Part shown: piece by piece, positions 21,597 to 32,464 of the stretch
Numbering within the stretch: position 1 is the stretch's first letter
Layout of the letters: each line of letters begins with the position of its first letter
Program-made: the position numbers and the translations under genes
Assembly (NCBI RefSeq): GCF_050624435.1
Contig: NC_134538.1
Location: forward strand, 119,000,437-119,064,436
DNA: 64,000 nt
Direction of reading: 5' to 3'
Source: Tenrec ecaudatus
Lineage: Eukaryota; Chordata; Mammalia; Afrosoricida; Tenrecidae
Notes under the pieces: model-generated
Database searches by the model: none
What the model saw: only the letters and a program-made list of their open reading frames with translations
What the model was told of the DNA's origin: nothing

Positions 21597-21765
21597 GTCA
21601 GCACCAGCCACTCCACATGAGAAAGAAGGGGCTTTCTACTCCCATAGAGTTACAGTCGCAGAAACCCACAGGACCAGTTTCACCCTACGCTATACGGTCG
21701 GTCACTACAACCCGGCTATACTAGGGTTGCGATCAGTCAGCATTGACACCATGACAGTGAGTTTT
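21597..21765 (+). repeat. AfroSINE, sense, 5'-truncated
   Basis: Body ctttctactcccatagagtt and cagaaacccacaggaccag, and the tail tgacaccatgacagtgag. The head is reduced to accagccactccaca. Confidence 0.75.
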
Positions 21766-23165
21766 TCACACAAAGTTTTGCATTATGTAAAGTTCAGAAC
21801 AGGATTTAAGTGAAACATTCTACTCATTTGTGAAAGATATGTAATACAAGTCCAGTGCTTACCTTTTGTTTTAATATTTGTTGAAATTTGTTTAATATTT
21901 ATATTAAGTATAAATATATTTATTATTTTTCAACTATATTTCAATTAATTCTAATAAATAAGTACATTACATTTAATAGTTGTTGAAATTTGCATAAACA
22001 GGGCATCATTTTATTATATGAAATCTTCATCTTTGAATATAGACTATTGACATATTAATGACAATAATTTTAGGATTTATTTGTAATATTTCAGTAGTGA
22101 GAGAAAAATATACAAAAACCCAAAGAATATTAACAATGATTGTGACGTTATTGATATATTTTGATATACATAATAATGGATAAAATAGAATGGCATATAA
22201 CAGAAAAACAAATTTATAGTGTTTGTTGTATCATATGCTCGCTATAAATCTTAATACTTGTAACTTAACATTGTCCCCAACATTGTCAAGTACCATTTGT
22301 AAGTAGAAGTAAAATTAGCATGTGACTATCTACCTAGTCCATGTACTGTTGTTCTTTTCCCTTGAAAATTTCTGATCATAGACTAAAACCTTATTATGAG
22401 TTTTATATAATTTATAATAAGAATCAGATGATAAACATTTTTATAATGTGCACATTAGGAGAAGTCTAAGTAAAAGAATGAAAGTGTACACATTAGAACC
22501 TAAACATTTAAGATGTAAAAGTACAATGTACTTTTAAAATGTAAATGTAAAAGCACAATGGTGACTATTTTGTTTAAACATCTGATCAGAGACCTCAACA
22601 TGTAATTGCTCCTCTTTCACAGAAGCAGTTAGAATTCATTCTCCTCTCCTTCCTTCAAAGCCCAGCTTCTCGTCCCCAAGTCGTTAAGATTGGAAAATTG
22701 GGCGATCTTCCTCTAATTCATTCATGCTTGGGAACGGGGGTAAAGTGGACATAGGAGATAACGACGGAAATGAATTTTACCCCTAATGAACATTTTATGT
22801 GAATGAACACTTTAGATTTTATTAGAAGATCTCTGATGGCATTTGATCATTGTAACGCAATCAAGCTAAAATAATGGTGATTATTTTATTAAATAATATA
22901 TTATCTTGTTCTTTGGATTATGATTCAAATATCTTCCCAAGCATAATTTGGTTATTCATTTCTTTTTCTTGTTTTGTCACTTAAATATATTTGAAATGAA
23001 AGATCACAAAAATGGGTAAGCGAAAACCAAAACAAAACAAAAAATGGGCAAATGAAGGTGTTAATCCTAAACTTTTATTTGTACACTTTGGAAATTTTTA
23101 TATAAAGAATATAACAGGATGATTAGTTGGGTGGCACTTATTGTTTAAAATATTAATTTTTAGTT
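21766..23165. other. AT-rich, nothing recognised
   Basis: 1.4 kb, very AT-rich to about 22560, with a more balanced patch at 22600-22780. There is a small inverted repeat gtaaaagtacaatgtactttta at 22516-22537. No gene was found. Confidence 0.4.
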
Positions 23166-23169
23166 TTAC

Positions 23170-23500
23170 TTTAGTGGCTGTCATTAGATGCCATTGAGTC
23201 AGTTCGGACACATGGTGACCTTATGTGAGACAGAACAGACTGTTACCAGGTCTTCCTCCTTCGTCACCTGTGCTTGAGTTTCCTGCAGCCAGGATCTGGC
23301 GTCTTGAGGGTTTCTCTCTTTTTCACTTGCCCTCTCCCAAGCATGGTGCTCTTCTCTCGGGATTGGTGCCAATTCATAACACATCCGAAGTAAGTGAGAC
23401 AAATTCTCATCATCCTCCCTTCTACCGACATTTCTAATGGAACTGCTTCCAAGACAAATTGGTTCATTCTTCTTCAGTCTGTGATATATTTAATATTTAT
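23170..23500 (-). mobile_element. RTE/BovB 3' end, antisense
   Basis: Begins with the shared tail (gatgccattgagtcagttcgg), then follows the RTE C-terminal blocks through to ttccaagacaaattggttcattcttcttcagtct. Truncated early, with the central part altered. Confidence 0.65.
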
Positions 23501-24404
23501 GTACATTCAACATTTTCCAGTAGTATTAATTTATGTGACAGTAAACATTTTAAGCATGTAACAAAACTCATTTGAAACCTGTCTCAGAGCTCATTTTGTG
23601 CACCGCTGTTCATGACAACTCTCCATATATGCATGATGCTCACCACGTGTGTGGCGGAGTCAGTGATTCTTTAGCTGAAGCAAATCGATGCTGGCATGTT
23701 ATGTTAGAATGCAATTTGTCAAAATTTGTACCTAGTGATCCAACAAATATTTTCCATAGATTTTGACTAAACAATTTCCGTTAGTTATTTACTCCAGTTG
23801 GGTGTGTCTTGGAATCTATTCCAGGATCTTTAAAGCAATTCAATTATTAATGGCACCATGAAGTTCTTTGACACACAGGCCTATATTCTATATTAATGAA
23901 AATTAGAACAGAATTATTTATAGTAATGTGCAATTGACTTATTATTAAAGAATGAAGAGTGCTCCCTTAATGATTCGCAAGCATAGAAGTACAGCCTCCA
24001 GATTATACATTCATGAGGCATCCAAAATAATAACTAAAAGTATGACAACTTTGGGTATAAATTTTTGAACTAAACATCTCTCACACTGAATTTCTAATGT
24101 ATAATTCATATAAGTATGTAAATTATATATAATTTTTAAAGTTTAAATACATCTTAGAAAATGATAATTTGTGGAGATTCATTTGTCAACATAATCAAGG
24201 TTAAATACTCTATAAGGGAAATTATTTACCTTATAGTCCCGGCAACTATCTGACTTTTATGCTTTGTATTCCTGTTTGTCTGTCTGTGTGTGTGATAGAG
24301 GTATGAGAGATAGAGAGATCAATATTTTCCTATGAGCAGAGAAGATATTTGGGTGAAAGGTGTCAGGATTCAAATAAGAAGAAGTTGTCTTTTTGCTGTT
24401 TCTT
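23501..24404. other. Unassigned AT-rich DNA
   Basis: Contains a 64-codon plus frame at 23572-23766 without recognisable features and a GT/GA-rich run at 24270-24320. Confidence 0.4.
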
Positions 24405-24565
24405 TAGTCTTCACTGTCATTGAGTCTATTCTGACTCAGAGTGACTCAGTGTGATGGGGTTTCTGCAGATAGTAGTATCTTCCTACCATCGACTCACTGG
24501 TGAGTTTGAACTGCCGATCTTGTGGTTAGCAACTCAACACATAACACGATGCTGCCAGGGCACAT
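24405..24565 (-). repeat. AfroSINE, antisense
   Basis: Antisense tail (cactgtcattgagtctattctgactc) to antisense head (ttgtggttagcaactcaacacataacac...gctgccaggg). Confidence 0.75.
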
Positions 24566-24675
24566 TTATTTTAGTATAATATCTGGTAAAACATCATTTG
24601 AATAGTGTTCTAGTATTTATCAGAAAACTTTTATTCAGTGTCCCCATTCTTAAGTATTATCATTTATTTACTTAT

Positions 24676-26173
24676 TTATTTGAATTTTAATGAATCACTT
24701 TATTGGGGGCTCTTACCACTCATAACAATCCATACATCAATTGTATCAAGCACATTTGTACATATGTTGCCATCAACATTTCCAAAACATTTTCTTTCTA
24801 CTCGAGCCCTTGGTATCAGCTCCTCTTTTTACCCCCTCCCTCCACCACCCTTCCACCTTTGTGAATCCATGACAATTTACAAGTTATTTTAATTTTCATA
24901 TTTTGCACTCTCTACTGTCTCCCTTCACCCATGTTTCTGTTGTTCATCCCCCTACGGGGGAATGTGTATATGTGTGCAACAATCATTGCATTGGTTCTGG
25001 TTCCCCCTTTCTCCCCCCACCTTCCCCCTACCCTTGTGGTACCACTAATCTCGTTATTGGCCCTGAGGGTTATCTGTCTTGTACTCTGTGTGTACCAGTG
25101 TACATGCTCTGGTCAAGCTGGATTTGTAAGGTAGAATTGAGGTCATGATAAGGGAGGGGGGACACTAAGGAACTAGAGGAATGTTGTGTGTTTTGTCAGT
25201 GCTATACAGCACCCTGCCTGTCTTGTCCCTTCCTTGTGACTCTTCTGTGAGGAGATGTCCAATTGTCTACAGATGGGCTTTGGTCTCCATTCTGACCTCT
25301 CTTGTTCACATCAAAATGGTTATTTGCTTTGGGTCTTCTGATGCCTGATACCTGATCCCATCAATACCTTGTAATCACATGGGCTGGTGTGCTTCTTCCA
25401 TGTTGGCTTTGCTGCTTTCCTGCTAGATAGCTGCTTGTTCAACTTTAAGATCCCAGACACTATAGCTTGTAATATTTGGGCACCATCAGCTTTCTTTACC
25501 ACCTTAGCTTATGCACCCATTTTGGCTTCAGTGATCATGTTGGAAATATAGAATGTCAGGTTATTAGAACAAAGCATTCTTGCATTGAGGGAAGACTTGA
25601 GTATAGGCCCAATGTCCCAATGTCCATCTGTTACCTTAATAATTAACCTATAAGTACATGTACATAGACCTAGATCCCTATCATTATATATTAATATAGT
25701 AACATATATATATGCCTGTGTTTATACCTCTATCAATGTCTTTTTCCTTCTAGTTCTTTCCTCTATTTCTTCTTACTTCCCCCGCGCCACTATCATGTTC
25801 GACCTTCATTCAACTCCATATACTTCCTCTTGGCTACATTGCACTTGATCGAACCCCACCAGGCACTCTATGCCCTCCTTGCTCTCAGTTTTAGATCTCT
25901 TGTTGTTTCCTTGTCCCTGGGTCTGTGGCCCACCCCCTCCTTTTCTCCCACCTCCTCCTTTCCTCTATCTCCCCATAACCATCAGCCCTTTTGTTTTCTC
26001 CTCGGGATTGTTTTCCTGCCTATCTTATACAGAGAAACATGGAAAAAAAAAACCAAACAAACAGAAAGAAAAAATAAAATCCATGCCCCCTGAGTCGGAA
26101 GCTATTTTCAGAATTCCTCAAGGACTTTATTGCTTTGCTCCCCTTGCTGCTGTTGTGCCCCCTTCATGTTATG

Positions 26174-26218
<45 letters not shown>

Positions 26219-26400
26219 TCGGTCCCGATTTCCTGCACTATGACTCTGGTGCTGCCCCCCATAGTGCTGTGGGTCAGTAAGGGAACGTTGTGTCTTGTGG
26301 TGAGGTCAACCCTATGGTCCTCTTTGTGCATTGGGTGCTCTGAGCAGGAATTTATCATCAAAACCATCCATGCTAATGAATGCAGCATATTGCAGTCCAA
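24676..26400 (-). mobile_element. Long L1 3' UTR copy, antisense
   Basis: Begins with the reverse complement of the L1 end (tcactttattgggggctcttacc) and follows the shared block order to about 25550. It continues further into the L1 3' UTR than most copies, with blocks matching the sense copy at 32465-34366: ctatgccctccttg, cccctgggtctgtgg, agcccttttgttttctcctcggga and cctgcctatcttatac. A (GT)n tract at 26177-26217 lies near the far end. No L1 ORF is retained. Part of the antisense frame described in the findings is open at 24903-25148. Confidence 0.75.
26177..26217 (+). repeat. (GT)n microsatellite
   Basis: About twenty uninterrupted GT units. The His-Thr and Val-Cys runs in overlapping frames arise from it. 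Confidence 0.95.
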
Positions 26401-28044
26401 GTGAAGGAGCTTTCATATTGTCCTCTGTAAATAAGCAGAATCTAGATTTTAAATTGATATTCCTGGAGGATTGTAAATAAGCCAACTCTAGGGATTTTCA
26501 AAAGTATAATGGCAATGCTACAGTATTTGGGCAGATTATATAGCTCATATTTTTAAACTACTCAATATGACCACTAGATAGCAGTATAAGACTTTAAACT
26601 CTAAATTTGAACTATCACCTACATAATTATAAAATTACATTTGACAAAAACTATCACAAAATTTCTCCAAAAGTTGAACTCTGAGGGACAGTGTCAATGT
26701 CATGGTTCAAAGCATTTCTGAGTTCCACTTTGGTTTATTATTATCCTATTTGAAATTCAAAAAGTAAATAATAATCTAAGTAAATTTTAGCTGTATAATA
26801 ACTCCACTCAAGCCACCTTATTCATTCATTAACTAAAAACCAGCAGGTTGTAATTATTACTTAATGTGCTACTCAACAAAGATGTCAAAAATCTGAGTGT
26901 TTCTTAAATAATATACACTAATGTCTCAGTCCTGTCACTACAGTAAGTCGACGAAAATATGCTGCTTGTCTTAAAAATTTGTGAGTATGCTTGTTGCCAG
27001 GAAAATTTTAGCTTATGCCTATAGAGAAATAATTATAGAGGCTATGATTTTTAAAATTTCATTGTAGAAACGCTCCAAATTCCATAGAAATGTTAAAAGA
27101 AATGAAAATGAGAAGCCTGAATAGCATTGTTGAAGAGTATGAAAAGGTGCGAGTAGAGTGACAGGAGCAGTGACCAGTTTTTGAACTTAATTAGATGGGA
27201 GACAGTTGGAGGAAAAGAAACACAGATAGGTGCACAGGGAAGACTGAGATGTAGGTTAGCAAATGAGCAGGTCAATTAGCAGCCTGAATAAATGATTTTC
27301 CCTAAGAACCCAAGAGAAAACTGGGTTGGGCAATAGAAATGAGAAGTGGGGCACTAATGGGATTAGGAGCTATGGAACTGTGTTGGTTGGTACCCAGCCC
27401 GGCAGTAAGAACAGCTGGCTGCGTGTCGACTTACAGAGGGAAGCTGCCAGGAACTGTTCTGTTGAGACATCTTGAAGAGCGTGTCTCGGGTACCGAGCTA
27501 GAGGGACGCTGGCTGTATTCAAAGCATTTGGAAGCTACTGCAAGTATTTATGAAGTGAAATGGTTGCAAACATCCAGCGTTTACTGTGGAAACTTTATCT
27601 TTTAGCTGCGAGACTGTGTCGGGGCAAGGCATGTGGTGGTTTAGGCTTGTGTGAGTGATAGTGCACAAAGAACTGGCGTTTCTCAGAAAGGACAGTATCA
27701 GCAAAGAACGTTGTTTATGACATACTCTTCACTAGCCTCACTGTGTCTCAAAATAGCTTCATTTCCTGAGTTACATGGCAGGAGTATTTCCTTTTCAAAA
27801 ATTTTTAAGATCTACAATTAATGGCTTTAAGCACATTTATCATATTTCACATAAAAAACTCTTGTTGTCAAAATTTTAATTGCAGTCAGGAGATTACCAA
27901 ATCGCCATATTTTCTAACATGTTTAAAGCTTAGTATATACCAGGAACTGTCCTAGAAAGTGTTTTAGATCCACTTAAAAAAATAAAGAATTCTTAGATGA
28001 TTTAACAATGCAGATATTACTAACCTGTCTAAGGGAAACAGAAG
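26401..28044. other. Unassigned; GC-richer patch at 27330-27640
   Basis: Mostly AT-rich. 27330-27640 has an unusually balanced composition, with several CpGs (gcgtgtcgac, tctcgggtaccgagc) and an 88-codon plus frame (27339-27605). I recognise no protein family, repeat or splice pair. It may be unique sequence of functional interest or an old repeat. Confidence 0.35.
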
Positions 28045-28235
28045 ACCTGGTAGTGATGAAGCACTCCTCCACTGACTGAAAGGTTGGTGGTTCAAACCCA
28101 CCAGCTACTCCAGGAAAGAAAGTCGTGGCAGTCTGCTCCCTTAAGTATTACAGCCTGAGCACCTTATAGGGTTGTTATCCTCTGTCCTATAGGGTTGCTG
28201 TAGGTCAGAATCAACTTAACGACAATTGTTTTATT
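28045..28235 (+). repeat. AfroSINE, sense
   Basis: Head agacctggtagtgatgaagc, gttggtggttcaaacccaccagct, gtggcagtctgctccctt and the tail gtaggtcagaatcaactta. Near full length. Confidence 0.8.
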
Positions 28236-28464
28236 TTCATTCTTTGTTGTATTAAGGTCAAAAGCGAGTGAATTATTACTGAGTTGTAATCCAGATATTT
28301 GAAGTTCTCAGTCCATAGTCTTGCCCCGCGTGGCAGGGAGAAAAATGACCTCCCTAAAGTGTTTCATCCTGGAGCCAAAGAGTGTTTGGTTCCGCGTGTT
28401 GCTGTTGTACTGTGCGGATTGTTTCACGGAAGGATAATGTACACCTGCTCCCAGTGTTGCCAAA

Positions 28465-28580
28465 GTTGTACTCTCTGCAGACACACACTGTCACCTCCTT
28501 CTCTCGGGAGCAGCTGGTGAACTAGAACTGCTGACCCTGGGGTTAGCAGCCTAGGGCTGATCCATTATGCCACCATGACA
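28465..28580 (-). repeat. AfroSINE, antisense, partial
   Basis: Retains the head half: agcagctggtgaactagaactgctg, ccctggggttagcagcc and attatgccaccatgac. The tail side is lost or unrecognisable. Confidence 0.65.
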
Positions 28581-28886
28581 AAGACAAATTAAGGTTGTAG
28601 ATAGAATTAGGGTTGCTAATTAGCTGTGCTTTCAATGAGGTTATGCAGGTGAGCCCAATGTAATCAAAGAGGTCCCTGCAAGGGAAAAACTGAAGCTTAG
28701 GAGAAACAGGGTGATGGAACATGAGAAGGACTTGGCTTTCCGTTGATGGCAATGTAGACAGAGGAAGGAAACACAGCCGTGAAATATAGTGGCTTCTAGA
28801 AGCTGACAGTCAAAAAACAAACTCTCCTCTAGAGCCTTCAGAAGGAAGATTGTCTTGCCAATAACTTGATTGTAGTCCATGGTATC
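28581..28886. other. Unassigned
   Basis: Balanced composition, with no recognised repeat, frame or splice pair. Confidence 0.35.
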
Positions 28887-28900
28887 CATCCTAGATTTCT

Positions 28901-30056
28901 TTTTTTCCCCAGTTGTTTTATTTATTAATCATTTTATTGAGGACTCTTGCAGCTCTTATAACATTTCATACATCAATTGTATCAAGCATATTTGTATGGC
29001 TGCTGTTATTATAAAGTGGTATCATAAACATGATATAACACCCATCAAATCTATTTCTCCTTTTTTTAAAAATAATTTTATTAGCGGCTCATACAACTCT
29101 TATACCAATCCATACATACATCAATTGTGTAAAGCACACTTGTACATTCATTGCCCTCATTATTCTCAAAACATTTGCTCTCCACTTAAGCCCCTAGAAT
29201 CAGCTCCTCATTTTTTCCCTCCCTCCCTCCATCATGAACACTTGATAATTTATACATTATTACTTTGTCATATCTTTCCCTGTCTGACATCTCCCTTCAC
29301 CCACTTTTCTGTTGTCCTTCCCCTAGGGAGGAGGTCACATGTAGATCCTTGTAATCGGGTCCCCCTTTCTAAACCATCCTCCCTCTATGTCCCCAGTATT
29401 GCCATTCATGCCACTGGTCCTGAAGCAATAATCCACCCTGGATTCCCTGTGTTTTCAGTTCCTATCTGTACCAGTGTACATCCTCTGTCTAGCCAGATTT
29501 GTAAGGTAGAATTGGGATCATTATAGTGGGGTGGGGAGAAGCATTTAAGAACTAGAGGAAAGTTGTATGTTTCATTGTTGCTACACTGCACCCTGACTGG
29601 CTCGTCTCCTCCCCATGACCCTTCTGCAAGGGGATGTCCAGTTGCCTAAGGATGGCCTTTGGGTCTCCACTCCGCACTCCCTCTCATTCACAATGATAGG
29701 ATTTTTTGTTCTGATGATGCCTGATACCTGATCTCTTTTACACACAGGCTGGTGTGTTTCTTTCGTGTGGGCTTTGTTGCTTCTGAGCTACATGGCCACT
29801 TCTTTACCTTCAAGCCGTTAATACCCCAGACACTATATCTTTTCATAGCTGGGCACGATCAGCTTTCTTCACCACATTTGCTATGCACCCATTTGTCTTC
29901 AGCAATCATACTGGGAAGGTGAGCATACAATGATATGATTTTTTTTTCTTTGATGCCTCATAACTGATCCCTTGGCCCCTCGTGGTCCCACGGGCTGATG
30001 TGCTTCTTCCATGGGGGCTTTGGTGCTTCTGAGCTACATGGACACTTGTTTACCTT
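28901..30056 (-). mobile_element. L1 3' end, antisense, with target-site duplication
   Basis: Flanked by a near-exact 14-bp duplication (catcctagatttct at 28887-28900 and catcctagttttct at 30057-30070). It starts with a short L1 end (28912-28998, aatcattttattgaggactc) and then a second, fuller one from about 29065 (ataattttattagcggctc) through all the shared 3' UTR blocks to ggacacttgtttacc. The double start suggests two nested insertions. The antisense frame is open for 215 codons (28879-29526). Confidence 0.8.
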
Positions 30057-30070
30057 CATCCTAGTTTTCT

Positions 30071-30674
30071 TAACTACAATCCTGTAAAAACAAAAATTTC
30101 TCTTGTTTTAAGCCATTAAGTCTGTAGCTATTCTGAAACTGCAGTAGAAACCCAATACACTATTACACCACCTCTTCTACCTTTCTCACCAATGAGTCAA
30201 GTACCAATTGGTTCTACTTACATACATCAGAGGTGTATTCCACCATGTATATGGGGTTTTAGAGTGTTTCCTGATAAATCTTTACCTTCATAAAGACTTG
30301 AGTCCTACTGAGAGCTTTGGTTTAAGTCACTCTTTCCTAAAGTATTATTAGGATCCATCATGCCAAGATGTTTTGTCATAAAGTATGATCACAAGTGTAT
30401 AACACAGAACAGCAACTACTGGGCTCCTATCAGAAGCACAATTGTGTCTACCTAAATAATTAAACCATTGTCTATTTTTTTTCTGAGCACTGAATTTGAT
30501 TAAACAGTGTATTCTTTCTTAGAAAATGAATTATACAGTAAACAACACTATGGAAGAAATTAAGTAGGCAATAGGAAATATGAATCCCAGTACTGATTTA
30601 GACATAAGCAAATATGTCAATTTGGGAAGTTATTTCATCTCCCTAAGTTTAAATGTTTCAAATTTTCAGTACAC
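30071..30674. other. AT-rich, nothing recognised
   Basis: No repeat or gene identified. Confidence 0.4.
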
Positions 30675-30920
30675 TCGCACATATTATCAGGAAGGGACAG
30701 ACTCTGGACAATAAATCCACACCAGGTAAAGCACAAGGTCATTGGAAATGAGGAAGATCCCTTACACGGTGGATGGATACGGTGGCCGTAACACTGAGCT
30801 CAGGCATAGCAACAGTGAAATGAGATGGGATAATCCAGGCTCAGATTGTTTTGTTCTGCTGCACATAGCAGTTCTAGTCGTCATGACGATATCAATGGCA
30901 TCTAGCAGCAATGACAAAGT
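30675..30920 (+). mobile_element. RTE/BovB 3' end, sense
   Basis: Shows the RTE C-terminal and tail order: ggaagatcccttacacggtggatggatac, gtggccgtaacactgagctcaggcatagcaac, ttttgttctgctgcacatag and atatcaatggcatctagcagcaatgac. It is diverged. Confidence 0.7.
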
Positions 30921-31192
30921 TCCATGTTTCTCCACCATAAGAGAATATAATAAAAGATGAATGGGTGTTTAAATTTTTCTTTTAACAAGGCCTGTTCTTT
31001 AGAAATCACAGGCAGATGAAACAGATAAATATTGGCTTTCTCTGACTAATATAAGAAGATATTGGCCTGCCATGGGGTCCCATCTAAGTCAACCTTTCTT
31101 CACCCTCTGTTATGGAGCCCCCAGTAGGGAGGTAAGCACACTTTAAGAAGTCACTGTAAAATCAACTCTCAGATGTCTTCTACAGGAGCATG
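30921..31192. other. Unassigned
   Basis: Short non-repeat spacer. Nothing recognised. Confidence 0.4.
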
Positions 31193-31197
31193 TCCAT

Positions 31198-31723
31198 TGT
31201 GTTAGTCTGGGTAGACGAGAGAAACGAAATTCATGACACTTGTATTTTATAATAGAGAGATTTATATAAAGGGTATGTAAGTGTACCTTAAGAAAGCATC
31301 CCACCCAGTGCTGCCCAAACACATACATCTGACATTAGCCCATATGTCTGACACAAATCCACGCAGTCCTCCTGCATCTCACAAAACACAAGCTATGATG
31401 CTGACAGCAGGAGGAACGCCAAATCAGTGAACGTGTAAGCATCTCAGTGCTGGCAGGGGTCTCCACATGGCTGCTCCAGCACCCAGGGCTGCATCAGGGT
31501 AGGTCCATGTGGCTTCTCCTCAGGGATGTTTTTGCAGGAAGTGAGCCTTGCCAGCTGAGGCAGAGAACTAGTGAAGGCAGCTGCACCCTGGTCTGACCAT
31601 CAGAGAATGAGAGACCAGATAACAAGACAGGCGAGGCTTGCTGAGCCATTTATTGCTCTGCCCTTCAATTAATTTCACATGTGTTTCTCGGCCAGGCTGG
31701 CACAATAAACCTTAACTATCACA
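31198..31723 (-). mobile_element. Solo LTR, ERV-L-like, with exact 5-bp duplication
   Basis: Read on the minus strand it starts TGTGATAGTTAAGG and ends ...GACTAACACA. The 5 bases tccat lie on both sides (31193-31197 and 31724-31728). It contains the block catctcagtgctggcaggggtctccacatgg, shared with the LTR at 45136, and, near its start in the minus sense, a GCAATAAATGG motif. A 5-bp duplication is typical of class III ERV integration. No internal sequence remains. Confidence 0.85.
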
Positions 31724-31728
31724 TCCAT

Positions 31729-32107
31729 GTTCACTGGCATGTGGTGAAATAGAAAGGTATATACATTGTCACCTAAATGCAAATATTTAGTCCTTTAAAT
31801 ATCAATTAAATGAAGCAATATGATACAAAAACTATTTACAGGTTAATTCAGAGCCATGTGGAACACCTTTTAGAAAGAACTGAATTTCAAATACATCTCA
31901 CACTTGAAAATGTAAATAAGACAGAAGAATGATATAGAACACTTACAGATAATTGAATCAATCAAATGTACATAAGAGTAAAATAATTAGCTTTATTGTA
32001 ATTAAAAAATTCCTTTGGCACTGTTAGTTACTACTGTTAACAACTGTTGTTATTCCATTAAATTTCCATTCTGCCCATATGACATTTCTACGGTTTCTTT
32101 AGAACAT
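31729..32107. other. AT-rich, nothing recognised
   Basis: No gene or repeat identified. Confidence 0.4.
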
Positions 32108-32275
32108 TGTTGTCATTAGGGGCTGCTGAGTTGGCCTTTTTGGCTTGTACAGCAATCCCATGCAGCAGAGGAGAACTATGGGATCGCTAGGTCTTTTTCC
32201 CGCTGAGCAACTAAATTGGTTCCAACTGCCTCTTTTTGGTAAACAGCAAGTGGTTAACTTTTGCATCCTCGGGGT
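32108..32275 (-). repeat. AfroSINE, antisense, diverged
   Basis: Antisense tail tgttgtcattaggggctgctgag, body tctttttcccgctgagcaac, and head end tggtaaacagcaagtggttaac. Recognisable but well decayed. Confidence 0.5.
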
Positions 32276-32464
32276 TTCTTATAGAAGGGAAAGTATACAT
32301 TTCAGGTTCCTATCCTACACTTATGAGAATGTAAATATAAATATAAGTGTATCATTTTGGTGTATTTTATTCTCTTAAGATAAGAAGAATATAATAGAGA
32401 GAAAAATCTTGCAGAACTCAATTCATTTCAAATTCATGTTTGAACACAAAAAAAGTTTGAGAAC

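Noticed and set aside
26164..26400. Frames with His-Thr or Val-Cys runs
   Set aside because: They arise from the (GT)n microsatellite at 26177-26217.
28879..29526. A 215-codon host gene
   Set aside because: It lies within an L1 3' UTR and is repeated in other L1 copies, so it is not a host gene. It is kept only as an L1 antisense-frame observation.
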